Origin: JBPEXY01 sp052031065
GTDB taxonomy: Bacteria; Pseudomonadota; Gammaproteobacteria; Immundisolibacterales; Immundisolibacteraceae
Length of the DNA: 7,844 bases
Reading direction: 5' to 3'
NCBI GenBank assembly: GCA_052031065.1
Contig: JBPEXY010000298.1
Coordinates: forward strand, 1 to 7,844
Shown here piece by piece: positions 1 to 5,686 of this stretch (the first letter of the stretch is position 1; every line of letters begins with the position of its first letter). A model generated the notes under the pieces. It saw nothing but the letters and a program-made list of their open reading frames with translations, ran no database searches and was not told the DNA's origin. The position numbers were made by a program, and so were the translations under genes.

Positions 1-118
1 CAACCCACCATCTGTGAATGGTGAGCAGTTAGGAAAACAGGCAAAAACCCTTACCGACGGTGACATTGTTGAGATCGGCACTATTAAAATGCAGTTCCAT
101 TCTGCAGTTCAAAATTAA
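1..118 (+). CDS. FHA-domain protein, C-terminal fragment (5' end outside window)
   Basis: Reading from base 2, an open frame gives 38 residues ending in TAA at 116-118. The segment PSVNGEQLG, then LTDGDIVEIG, then IKMQF matches the last strands of a forkhead-associated (FHA) domain. That family typically shows an 'x-V-N-G-x-x-L' turn, then 'L-x-D-G-D-x-(I/V)-x-(I/L)-G', then a final hydrophobic strand. FHA domains bind phosphothreonine peptides and often serve in signalling or secretion regulation. The phosphopeptide-binding Arg and Ser of the domain would lie upstream of the window, so they cannot be checked, and any other domains are unknown. The gene converges with radA, with 12 bp between the two stop codons; no terminator hairpin is visible in that gap. 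The FHA call rests on one short segment, and no specific function can be given. Confidence 0.72.
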   Translation, partial: NPPSVNGEQLGKQAKTLTDGDIVEIGTIKMQFHSAVQN

Positions 119-130
119 GGCCATTTCCCC

Positions 131-1528
131 CTAATTGGATTCTGCTTGAGAGTCCTGCCTGGCATCAGCTATTTTGGCAAACAGGCTACGGATTTCTGCT
201 ACCTCGTTAACTTCTACAATCTGCAACTGATTAAATTTGGGTTTTTTGGGGCGATTTAGAGAACAGATCACCGCAGTCGAAAACCCAAGTTTTTCCGCCT
301 CACGCAAGCGATCTTCACCGTTGGCAACTGGTCGGATTTCCCCGGACAGCCCGACCTCCCCGAAAACAACCACACCCTCCCTGAGCGGCTGGTCCAGATA
401 GCTTGAATAGACCGATAAAAGCACCGCAAGATCACTGGCTGTTTCGGCAATCGTCAGCCCACCAACGACATTGATATAGATATCTCGTTCGAGAATTTCC
501 ACCTGCAGCTGGCGCTGCAAAACCGCCAGCAACATCGCCAGGCGCTGACTGTCAAACCCAATGCAGACACGTCGTGGCGCCCCCGCCCAACTGCGCTCTG
601 CAAGCGCCTGCATTTCAACGAGCAACGGCCTGGTACCTTCCATACAGGCCATAACGCTGCAACCCGCAGCTGGATCTCCATGACGCGAGAGAAAAATCGC
701 CGACGGGTTTTTCACCGCCTGCAAACCACTCTCAACCATCGCAAACAACCCCAGCTCATTTACTGCGCCAAACCGGTTTTTAACCGCTCTGAGCATACGA
801 TAAGGACTCGATTGCTGGCCCTCGAAATAGAGCACCGTATCCACCATGTGCTCCAACAGACGCGGGCCGGCCAGCGACCCCTCCTTGGTTACGTGGCCAA
901 CCAGGAATACGGTAACACCCCTTTGCTTGGCCAGTCTCACCAGTCTCGCTGTACACTCGCGGACCTGAGCGACCCCACCTGGCGCGGAAGTGATATGCTC
1001 GGTAGCAGTGGTCTGAATCGAGTCCACCACGATAGTCTTTGCCTGCTGTGCTATCGCAGTGTTGGCAATCTCTTCGAGTGAGGAACTGATCAATAAAGAC
1101 AGACTGGGAGAGGTTATACCCAGTCGTTTCGCCCGCAGAGCAATCTGACTAGCGGACTCCTCGCCGCTGGTATAGAGAACCGTTCCATTCTGTCCCAGAT
1201 GTCCCATCACCTGTAACAACAGTGTGGATTTACCAATGCCAGGGTCGCCGCCAATCAGCACCACACTGCCGGCGACCAGCCCCCCGCCAAGGACCCGATC
1301 CAGCTCTGTCGATCCGCTACCATAGCGAACCACGTCATCCTGTTTGACATCGGCTAAAGCGGTAACGCGATCGCCGGCGACGCCGCTCCAACCTGAGTTT
1401 ATCTGCTGTGCCGCCTCCTGAACCTCCTGCAGCACGTCCCATTCCCCACAGCCAGGACATTGCCCCACCCACTGGCTGGTTACATGACCACACAGATCAC
1501 AAAGGAAAGATTTTTTTGTTTTGGCCAC
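131..1528 (-). CDS. radA: DNA repair/recombination ATPase RadA (Sms)
   Basis: RadA is a cytoplasmic RecA-like ATPase that promotes branch migration of recombination intermediates and helps RecA-mediated repair. The 465 residues match the usual family length (about 450-460). In order: a C4 zinc finger (Cys10, Cys13, Cys24, Cys27); a RecA-like core with Walker A GGDPGIGKST at 93-102 and Walker B TIVVDS at 165-170; the RadA hallmark KNRFG at 250-254; and a C-terminal Lon-protease-like domain from about 270 on, with GEVGLSGEIRPV at 390-401. The start is GTG (CAC on the plus strand at 1526-1528), chosen because the family begins MAK(x)K just before the zinc finger; no strong Shine-Dalgarno is visible before it. 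The gene lies 94 bp downstream of dnaB in the same direction with no clear terminator between, so readthrough from dnaB is plausible (inference). No truncation or missing motif. Confidence 0.97.
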   Translation of the reverse strand: MAKTKKSFLCDLCGHVTSQWVGQCPGCGEWDVLQEVQEAAQQINSGWSGVAGDRVTALADVKQDDVVRYGSGSTELDRVLGGGLVAGSVVLIGGDPGIGKSTLLLQVMGHLGQNGTVLYTSGEESASQIALRAKRLGITSPSLSLLISSSLEEIANTAIAQQAKTIVVDSIQTTATEHITSAPGGVAQVRECTARLVRLAKQRGVTVFLVGHVTKEGSLAGPRLLEHMVDTVLYFEGQQSSPYRMLRAVKNRFGAVNELGLFAMVESGLQAVKNPSAIFLSRHGDPAAGCSVMACMEGTRPLLVEMQALAERSWAGAPRRVCIGFDSQRLAMLLAVLQRQLQVEILERDIYINVVGGLTIAETASDLAVLLSVYSSYLDQPLREGVVVFGEVGLSGEIRPVANGEDRLREAEKLGFSTAVICSLNRPKKPKFNQLQIVEVNEVAEIRSLFAKIADARQDSQAESN

Positions 1529-1622
1529 GTCGATTTAGGTCAGAAAACTGGTGACAGAACCCCTGATTATCGGGGGCTTACTTACTGCCATAGAGTTGAA
1601 GTGAATGCCGGCCTAATTGGTT

Positions 1623-2984
1623 CTAAGCAGGACCATAGTCGTCATAATCGCCGAAAGCGAGGTCCTCAAAGCGAGTGTAGGCTCCGACAAAAGCCAGTCG
1701 GACGGTGCCAATAGGCCCGTTGCGCTGCTTGGCGATAATAATTTCTGCCGTACCCTGGGCATCAGAGTCTTCGTTATAGACTTCATCGCGATAGATAAAG
1801 ATAATCACATCAGCATCTTGCTCAATTGCACCCGACTCTCTGAGGTCGGCCATTTTAGGCCGCTTGTCAGGTCGCTGTTCCAATGACCGGTTGAGCTGTG
1901 ACAGTGCCACCACAGGCACCTCCATCTCTTTCGCCAATGCTTTTAACATGCGCGAAATTTCCGATATCTCTGTCGTCCGGTTCTCACTGGTACCGGGCAC
2001 CTGCATTAACTGCAGATAATCAACCACAACCAGCCCTAGTCCGTGCTGTCGCTTTAACCGACGCACTCTTGAGCGCAATTCCATCGGGCTTAACGCGGGG
2101 GTATCATCGATAAATATTGGTGCCTCACTAAGCAGCGTGACCGCTGAAGTGATTCTTGGCCAGTCGTCTTCGGCGAGATCCCCCGTTCGTAACCTTTTCG
2201 TATCAACTCTACCTAACGAAGCCAACAGACGGTTTGCAAGCTGACTCGCCGGCATTTCCATGCTGAAAATCGCTACCGCCTCCCGCTCTCGAATGGCAAC
2301 GTTTTCGGCGAGATTCATCGCCAACGCCGTTTTGCCCATCGACGGTCGCGCGGCAAGAATCACCAGGTCTCCCTTCTGCAAACCGGCAGTTTTTTCATCG
2401 AGATCGGAAAAGCCAGTCGCCAGGCCGGTGATTGAGCTGTCTGAATTGAATAGCTCATCGAGCTGTTCCACTACCTCGGGCAGCACCTGCTCAATAGAGA
2501 CGAAGCCCTTCTTGCCTCTAGAACCCTGCTCAGCAATCTCAAACACCTCACGCTCCGCCAGGTCGAGCAGTTCGGCAACCGTTCTACCATCAGGGTTAAA
2601 ACCAGCTTCAGCAATGCGGCTACCGACCTGCGTCAACCGGCGGGTCACCGAACGCTCGCGGATAATGTCCGCATAGGCCGCAATATTTGCAGAACTGGGC
2701 GTCGCCTGCGCAATTTCGCCGAGATAAGCCAGACCCCCAGCATCCTCGATGGCGTTACGGCTTTGAAGTTCTTCAGACAGTGTGATCACATCACACGGCT
2801 GACCACGGTTCTGCAATGCACGAATCGCCTGATAGATAACGCGATGATCAGAACGATAGAAATCGGAGTCATCCAGCCGGTCGGCAATTAAATCCCAGGC
2901 GTCACTATCCAGCATCAGCCCGCCAAGCACAGATTGCTCAGCGTCTATTGAGTGAGGTGGGACCTTTAGTTTGGCTGTATCCAT
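1623..2984 (-). CDS. dnaB: Replicative DNA helicase DnaB
   Basis: DnaB is the hexameric 5'-3' helicase that unwinds the replication fork and recruits primase. The 453-residue product has the N-terminal helical domain (about 8-110, starting PPHSIDAEQSVLGG), a linker, and the RecA-like C-terminal domain (about 180-445). Walker A is ARPSMGKTA at 212-220 and Walker B VVVDYLQL at 319-326 with Asp322. The conserved block around SQLNRSLEQR (362-371) and ADLRESGAIEQDAD (379-392) is present. IIAKQRNGP (416-424) carries Lys419 and Arg421, equivalent to the trans-acting arginine finger pair of E. coli DnaB. There is no intein, although dnaB is a common intein site. The ATG start gives the normal N-terminus; upstream ATGs at the promoter are out of frame and the Shine-Dalgarno is poor. 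A strong terminator separates it from rplI, so it is probably transcribed from its own promoter. Confidence 0.98.
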   Translation of the reverse strand: MDTAKLKVPPHSIDAEQSVLGGLMLDSDAWDLIADRLDDSDFYRSDHRVIYQAIRALQNRGQPCDVITLSEELQSRNAIEDAGGLAYLGEIAQATPSSANIAAYADIIRERSVTRRLTQVGSRIAEAGFNPDGRTVAELLDLAEREVFEIAEQGSRGKKGFVSIEQVLPEVVEQLDELFNSDSSITGLATGFSDLDEKTAGLQKGDLVILAARPSMGKTALAMNLAENVAIREREAVAIFSMEMPASQLANRLLASLGRVDTKRLRTGDLAEDDWPRITSAVTLLSEAPIFIDDTPALSPMELRSRVRRLKRQHGLGLVVVDYLQLMQVPGTSENRTTEISEISRMLKALAKEMEVPVVALSQLNRSLEQRPDKRPKMADLRESGAIEQDADVIIFIYRDEVYNEDSDAQGTAEIIIAKQRNGPIGTVRLAFVGAYTRFEDLAFGDYDDYGPA

Positions 2985-3000
2985 ACAACATACATCGCTA

Positions 3001-3028
3001 AATATATTTATGAGTCAGCAAGTGTAAC
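3001..3028 (-). promoter_or_regulatory. Candidate sigma70-type promoter of dnaB
   Basis: Read on the minus strand, GTTACA (3023-3028; 4 of 6 matches to TTGACA) is followed after 16 bp by TATATT (3001-3006; 5 of 6 matches to TATAAT). The -10 lies in an AT-rich 12-bp palindrome, TAAATATATTTA (2999-3010). It sits just upstream of dnaB and downstream of the rplI terminator, where a separate dnaB promoter is expected. The predicted 5' leader would be only about 10 nt, which fits the lack of a good Shine-Dalgarno poorly. This is a by-eye match, not a scored prediction. Confidence 0.45.
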
Positions 3029-3045
3029 CCCGTGCAGGCTGACTC
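3012..3045. repeat. Inverted repeat GAGTCAGC / GCTGACTC flanking the dnaB -35 box
   Basis: GAGTCAGC at 3012-3019 and its exact reverse complement GCTGACTC at 3038-3045 are separated by 18 bp that contain the candidate -35 element (3023-3028). Centre-to-centre spacing is 26 bp. The arrangement could be an operator for a dimeric regulator or a hairpin; no U-run follows on either strand, so it is not a terminator. No known binding site was recognised. Confidence 0.5.
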
Positions 3046-3089
3046 CACACCAGCAACTGGATCTGCCTTTAACAACCAATACGATAACC

Positions 3090-3115
3090 AAAAAAAACGG
3101 GCCGTGTGGCCCGTT
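3090..3115 (-). terminator. Intrinsic (rho-independent) terminator after rplI
   Basis: On the minus strand a perfect 8-bp stem AACGGGCC / GGCCCGTT with an ACAC tetraloop (3096-3115) runs directly into a run of eight T residues (3097 down to 3090, two of which overlap the stem base). It begins about 30 bp past the rplI stop codon. It closes the rpsF-rpsR-membrane protein-rplI transcript and separates it from dnaB. On the plus strand the stem is followed by TCCTGG, so it is not bidirectional. Confidence 0.93.
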
Positions 3116-3144
3116 CCTGGTCGACCTTGGTCAGGGCGTATTTG

Positions 3145-3591
3145 CTACTCGGCAACCACTTCCAGGGTTAACGATGCAACCACATCCGCGTGTAAATTCA
3201 CATCAGCCGTATAACTACCGGTCTCACGGATATCGCCCTGGGTCAGGTGGATGCTTTTCTTCTCCACATCGTGACCCTTTTCCGCCAGAGCATTGGCAAC
3301 ATCCTGAGCCGAAACAGAGCCGAAAAGTTTCCCACCTTCACCAGCTTTACGACTGATTTCAAGTGCTAGCCCGCCAATCGCATCCGCTACCACCTGCGCC
3401 GCCGCCTTAGCCTCTTCAGCAGCTTTTTCGAGTTCGGCACGGCGCGCCTCAAATTCCTTTACGTTCTGCCTGGTGGCGAACACCGCTTTGCCGTTGGGAA
3501 TAAGAAAGTTACGGCCAAAGCCTCCTTTAACAGAAACTTTATCGCCAACATTTCCCAGATTGCGGACTCTTTCGAGCAAAATGACTTCCAT
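3145..3591 (-). CDS. rplI: 50S ribosomal protein L9
   Basis: L9 is a two-domain protein of the large subunit, bound near the base of the L1 stalk, that influences reading-frame maintenance. The 148-residue product has the normal family length. The N-terminal RNA-binding domain shows MEVILLERVRNLGNVGD and the L9 signature VKGGFGRNFLIPNGKAVFAT at 21-40. A long helix (about 41-74) follows, then the C-terminal domain with GKLFGSVS at 87-94. The frame is open further upstream (an ATG at 3616-3618 would add nine residues), but ATG at 3589-3591 is chosen because every L9 starts at MEV/MQV and a perfect GGAGG lies 8 nt before it. It is the last gene of the rpsF operon, 29 bp after the membrane-protein stop, and is followed by a strong terminator. 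Confidence 0.98.
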   Translation of the reverse strand: MEVILLERVRNLGNVGDKVSVKGGFGRNFLIPNGKAVFATRQNVKEFEARRAELEKAAEEAKAAAQVVADAIGGLALEISRKAGEGGKLFGSVSAQDVANALAEKGHDVEKKSIHLTQGDIRETGSYTADVNLHADVVASLTLEVVAE

Positions 3592-3599
3592 TGATACAA

Positions 3600-3604
3600 C
3601 CTCC
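3600..3604 (-). promoter_or_regulatory. Shine-Dalgarno of rplI, decides the start codon
   Basis: GGAGG on the minus strand lies 8 nt upstream of ATG at 3591-3589. It is the strongest ribosome binding site in the window. It would fall inside the reading frame if the upstream ATG at 3618 were used, so it supports the shorter 148-residue L9. Confidence 0.85.
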
Positions 3605-3620
3605 AAACACGAATTCACTA

Positions 3621-4556
3621 CTATGCCTGTTCGCCACCCTTTGGGGCTAGCATTGAGCGGACATTCACCACATTATCCACCAAACCGACAAGACTCAATA
3701 TCACCGCCAGCTGCAACATGTAGACCAGCAGTAGAAAATAAAACACAAAACGCACCACACGATTCACGTCTCGTGCCCGCAATATCGCCTGTACACAGGA
3801 CAACCCCTGGACCGCCAGGCAAAACCCGCCAATTGCCGCAAGCTGTTGTGCCATCACATTCGCGCCAAACAGCCCAACCAGCGCCGTGACCAACGTCAGC
3901 ACCGAAAAAGCAGCACCAAACCGTAATGTTTCAAATTCCGTCGCAAAGGCGCCGGGACGTTCTAGAACCCCTTGCCACTGACGCCCGGTAAACAGCGCCA
4001 GCATCCACATCAATCCAAACGAAAGACTGACCCAGCCCCAAAAATAGGTCACTAACCAGTAACGCACCGCCTGCTCAACCTCAGGCGCAACCGGCTGGGC
4101 AGCCTGCTGATTAACCTGCTCAAGCAACAGGCCGACAAATTCTCCCGGCAGGGTCACCGGTTGCATCGATCCGAGAACCAACGTCACTGCCATCAATAAC
4201 ATGAGCAGCAGCAATCCCTGACGCAACCCGGATGCCTTAACCCCTATGGCGGCGATAAATACCGGTATCCAGAACCCCATCAGCATCACCGCCATCAATA
4301 CGCTGCCGAAGCCGACAGCCATCCCGACCAGTAACGTCGCCAGGATGCTAATCGCAATAACCTGAACCGCTTCCCGAATTCGCTGGCGCAATACCGTAAG
4401 AACGATAACAGCGCCGCTACCGATAAAAAAAAGCGGTGCCAGCGGAACCAATGGTAAAGCTGAGCTGAGCACAGCCAGCATCCCCAACAGGGCAGCCCAA
4501 CCGCCAGCCTGCCAGGGCCCAGATGCGACCAGCGTTAACCAGCGAGAAAACATCAT
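3621..4556 (-). CDS. Polytopic membrane protein, DUF2232/YybS-like, of unknown function
   Basis: The 311-residue product is strongly hydrophobic, with about eight predicted membrane segments judged by eye: roughly 19-56 (one long or two short), 63-82, 86-106, 113-130, 168-190, 214-232, 236-258 and 268-293. There is no cleavable signal peptide. A periplasmic or cytosolic loop at about 131-165 is Gln/Glu-rich. The C-terminus (YMLQLAVILSLVGLVDNVVNVR) is typical of the DUF2232 (YybS-like) family. Its place between rpsR and rplI matches the gene I recall at that site in Pseudomonas (PA4933), and B. subtilis yybS also lies near rplI. No catalytic motif was recognised and no function can be assigned. 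Two ATGs in tandem (4556 and 4553) are possible starts; the ribosome binding site before them is weak (TTGGGGCG). The gene is 40 bp after rpsR and co-transcribed with it by context. Confidence 0.82.
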   Translation of the reverse strand: MMFSRWLTLVASGPWQAGGWAALLGMLAVLSSALPLVPLAPLFFIGSGAVIVLTVLRQRIREAVQVIAISILATLLVGMAVGFGSVLMAVMLMGFWIPVFIAAIGVKASGLRQGLLLLMLLMAVTLVLGSMQPVTLPGEFVGLLLEQVNQQAAQPVAPEVEQAVRYWLVTYFWGWVSLSFGLMWMLALFTGRQWQGVLERPGAFATEFETLRFGAAFSVLTLVTALVGLFGANVMAQQLAAIGGFCLAVQGLSCVQAILRARDVNRVVRFVFYFLLLVYMLQLAVILSLVGLVDNVVNVRSMLAPKGGEQA

Positions 4557-4596
4557 CGCCCCAACAGCCTTTCAGCCGTCAGTTAACCGGCAATAC

Positions 4597-4824
4597 TCAG
4601 GAATGGGCGTCGGTGTAGGGTAACAGCGCCAAAAAGCGGGCACGCTTTACAGCTGTAGCCAGCTGCCTTTGATAATGTGCCTTGGTACCGGTAATTCTGC
4701 TGGGAATAATTTTCCCGGTTTCAGTAACATTCTGTTTCAGAAGATCAAGATCCTTGTAATCGATCTCTTCAATTCCTTCGGCGGTAAACCGGCAGTATTT
4801 CCGACGACGTAGATATCTGGCCAT
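4597..4824 (-). CDS. rpsR: 30S ribosomal protein S18
   Basis: S18 is a small basic protein of the 30S platform that binds 16S rRNA as a heterodimer with S6. The 75 residues match the family closely: MARYLRRRKYCRF at the N-terminus, IDYKDLDLLKQNVTETGKIIPSRITGT in the middle, and YQRQLATAVKRARFLALLPY near the end. The length is normal. The ATG start is preceded by GAGGAA (4832-4837) at a good distance. It lies 109 bp after rpsF. That gap has no open gene; in E. coli the position is held by priB, which is absent here, as is usual outside the enterics. Confidence 0.98.
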   Translation of the reverse strand: MARYLRRRKYCRFTAEGIEEIDYKDLDLLKQNVTETGKIIPSRITGTKAHYQRQLATAVKRARFLALLPYTDAHS

Positions 4825-4933
4825 TACTAAATTCCTCGCTTGTTTCTGAGCAGCGGACCGGGGGCCATCTGTTGATGGTCGACCCTGATGGTGCGCAAAT
4901 TACATTGGGCTAAACGCTTGACTGGTCTCTACG

Positions 4934-5431
4934 TTATTCGCTCTTTTCAGCGCCTGACTCTTCCGTATCAGCCTCTTCCGTGCCAGCCTCTTCGGTCTCC
5001 GGCTCTTCTGTAGCCGGTGCCTCACTATCGCCAGTCGCTGCTGCCTCGGTCTTGTCACTTGCTTCATCGTTAGTAGCAGGTGTCTCTTTCGGCGCAGTTT
5101 CACGCTCTTCAGAACGCGCCTTGGCCATACTCGATTCCTCGGTAATAGCCCGGTCACGACGAATGACCAGATTACGCAGAATGACATCGTTAAAACGGAA
5201 CAGATTATCTAGCTCATCAATGACGCTCTGATTCGTTTCAACATTCATCATCACATAATGTGCTTTGCGAATTTTGTTAATGGCGTAGGCTAACTGGCGG
5301 CGACCCCAATCTTCAACACGATGGATCGCACCACCATCTTTTAGTACCAGATCGCTGTAGCGCTCAATCATCGCCGGCACCTGGTCACTCTGATCAGGGT
5401 GCACCAGGAAGACGATTTCGTAATGTCTCAT
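4934..5431 (-). CDS. rpsF: 30S ribosomal protein S6 with long acidic C-terminal extension
   Basis: S6 pairs with S18 on the 30S platform. Residues 1 to about 97 form the normal ferredoxin-like S6 core (MRHYEIVFLVHPDQS, then EDWGRRQLAYAINKIRKAHYV at about 40-60, then FNDVILRNLVIRR at 80-92). From about 98 to 165 follows a low-complexity tail rich in Glu, Asp, Ala, Thr and Ser: by hand count 24 acidic and 6 basic residues in the last 69. It ends in five pentapeptide units of type TEExx (141-165). E. coli S6 is about 131-135 residues, with a short tail to which RimK adds glutamates, so this tail is some 30 residues longer. The ATG start has GAGGAG at 5437-5442. The gene heads the operon after a 255-bp gap with a promoter and structured leader. 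No frameshift is needed to read through the tail. Confidence 0.97.
   Translation of the reverse strand: MRHYEIVFLVHPDQSDQVPAMIERYSDLVLKDGGAIHRVEDWGRRQLAYAINKIRKAHYVMMNVETNQSVIDELDNLFRFNDVILRNLVIRRDRAITEESSMAKARSEERETAPKETPATNDEASDKTEAAATGDSEAPATEEPETEEAGTEEADTEESGAEKSE
4937..5011 (-). repeat. Five 15-bp tandem repeats encoding TEExx pentapeptides in S6
   Basis: Immediately before the rpsF stop, five in-frame 15-bp units (4997-5011, 4982-4996, 4967-4981, 4952-4966, 4937-4951 in coding order) encode TEEPE, TEEAG, TEEAD, TEESG and AEKSE. On the plus strand the middle units share a core close to CAGCCTCTTCCGT. Because the unit is a multiple of three, copy-number change would lengthen or shorten the tail without a frameshift. 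The outer copies are diverged. Confidence 0.75.
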
Positions 5432-5490
5432 AACTGCTCCTCACGGGATAACGCCCGGCAACACAGTACCGAGCAAGGAGAAATGGCTCA

Positions 5491-5605
5491 CCGGCGGTTC
5501 GACACCACCACCGGCAGATAAAAATCAGCGAATCAGGGAACCAGTCATTCAATCACCGCCGCCAAGGGCGATTAGCGATGGATCAACCAGCTACCCCTGA
5601 GCTGG
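5491..5605 (-). promoter_or_regulatory. Structured rpsF leader, candidate S6:S18 autoregulatory element
   Basis: The predicted rpsF leader is about 175 nt and contains three hairpins on the minus strand. (1) CCAGCT / AGCTGG with a 7-nt loop at 5587-5605; the same stretch can instead pair CCCC with GGGG around AGCTCA. (2) ATCGC / GGTGAT outer and CGCC / GGCG inner pairs at 5552-5579. (3) CCGGTGG / CCGCCGG (one G-U pair, 10-nt loop) at 5491-5514, 60-83 nt before the start codon. In many bacteria S6:S18 represses rpsF by binding a leader hairpin that mimics its 16S rRNA site, with a conserved CCG. The CCGGTGG here is identical to part of the 16S segment ACCGGTGGCGAAGG in the S6/S18-binding region. 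Assignment as that element is inference. Confidence 0.42.
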
Positions 5606-5612
5606 GGCGGCG

Positions 5613-5641
5613 ATTTTAGGTGAAAAAGGACAGCGTAACAA
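5613..5641 (-). promoter_or_regulatory. Candidate sigma70 promoter of the rpsF operon
   Basis: On the minus strand TTGTTA (5636-5641; 4 of 6 matches to TTGACA), a 17-bp spacer, and TAAAAT (5613-5618; 5 of 6 matches to TATAAT). It lies between rlmB and rpsF, with transcription predicted to begin near 5606, giving a leader of about 175 nt. No terminator was found after rlmB, so some rlmB readthrough into rpsF may also occur. Confidence 0.6.
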
Positions 5642-5686
5642 TGGCTTGAAGGGGATTAAATCGAACTGGAGGGGTAAAACGGCACT

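Noticed and set aside
680..1081. Open frame of 133 codons on the plus strand inside radA
   Set aside because: It lies antisense within a fully conserved radA frame, has no recognisable domain and has no ribosome binding site. It is a shadow of the real gene, as are the other plus-strand frames inside dnaB, rlmB and rnr.
1560..1577. CCCC/GGGG hairpin between dnaB and radA as a terminator
   Set aside because: The stem is short and has a bulge and a tight loop. It is not followed by a T-run on the minus strand, so it does not support termination.
130..1620. CCTAATTGG present at both the radA end (130-138) and the dnaB end (1612-1620)
   Set aside because: A single 9-bp match with diverged flanks; likely chance, since it overlaps a stop codon only in radA and has no further copies seen.
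1623..2984. Intein or insertion in dnaB
   Set aside because: Checked because dnaB is a frequent intein host; the Walker A region and all helicase motifs are continuous and the length is normal.
3592..3618. Extended L9 start adding nine residues (MNSCLEVVS)
   Set aside because: The extension covers the rplI ribosome binding site and is not part of the L9 family; the internal ATG at 3591 is the better start.
4825..4933. Possible priB or small gene, or regulatory hairpin (CCATC/GATGG at 4865-4878), between rpsF and rpsR
   Set aside because: No open frame resembling PriB is present. The hairpin has only five base pairs and no U-run, and no convincing promoter pair was found.
4900..5187. 95-codon minus-strand frame overlapping the end of rpsF
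   Set aside because: Out of frame with S6, rich in Arg/Lys because it reads the Glu-rich repeat region in another frame; no homology recognised and no start signal.
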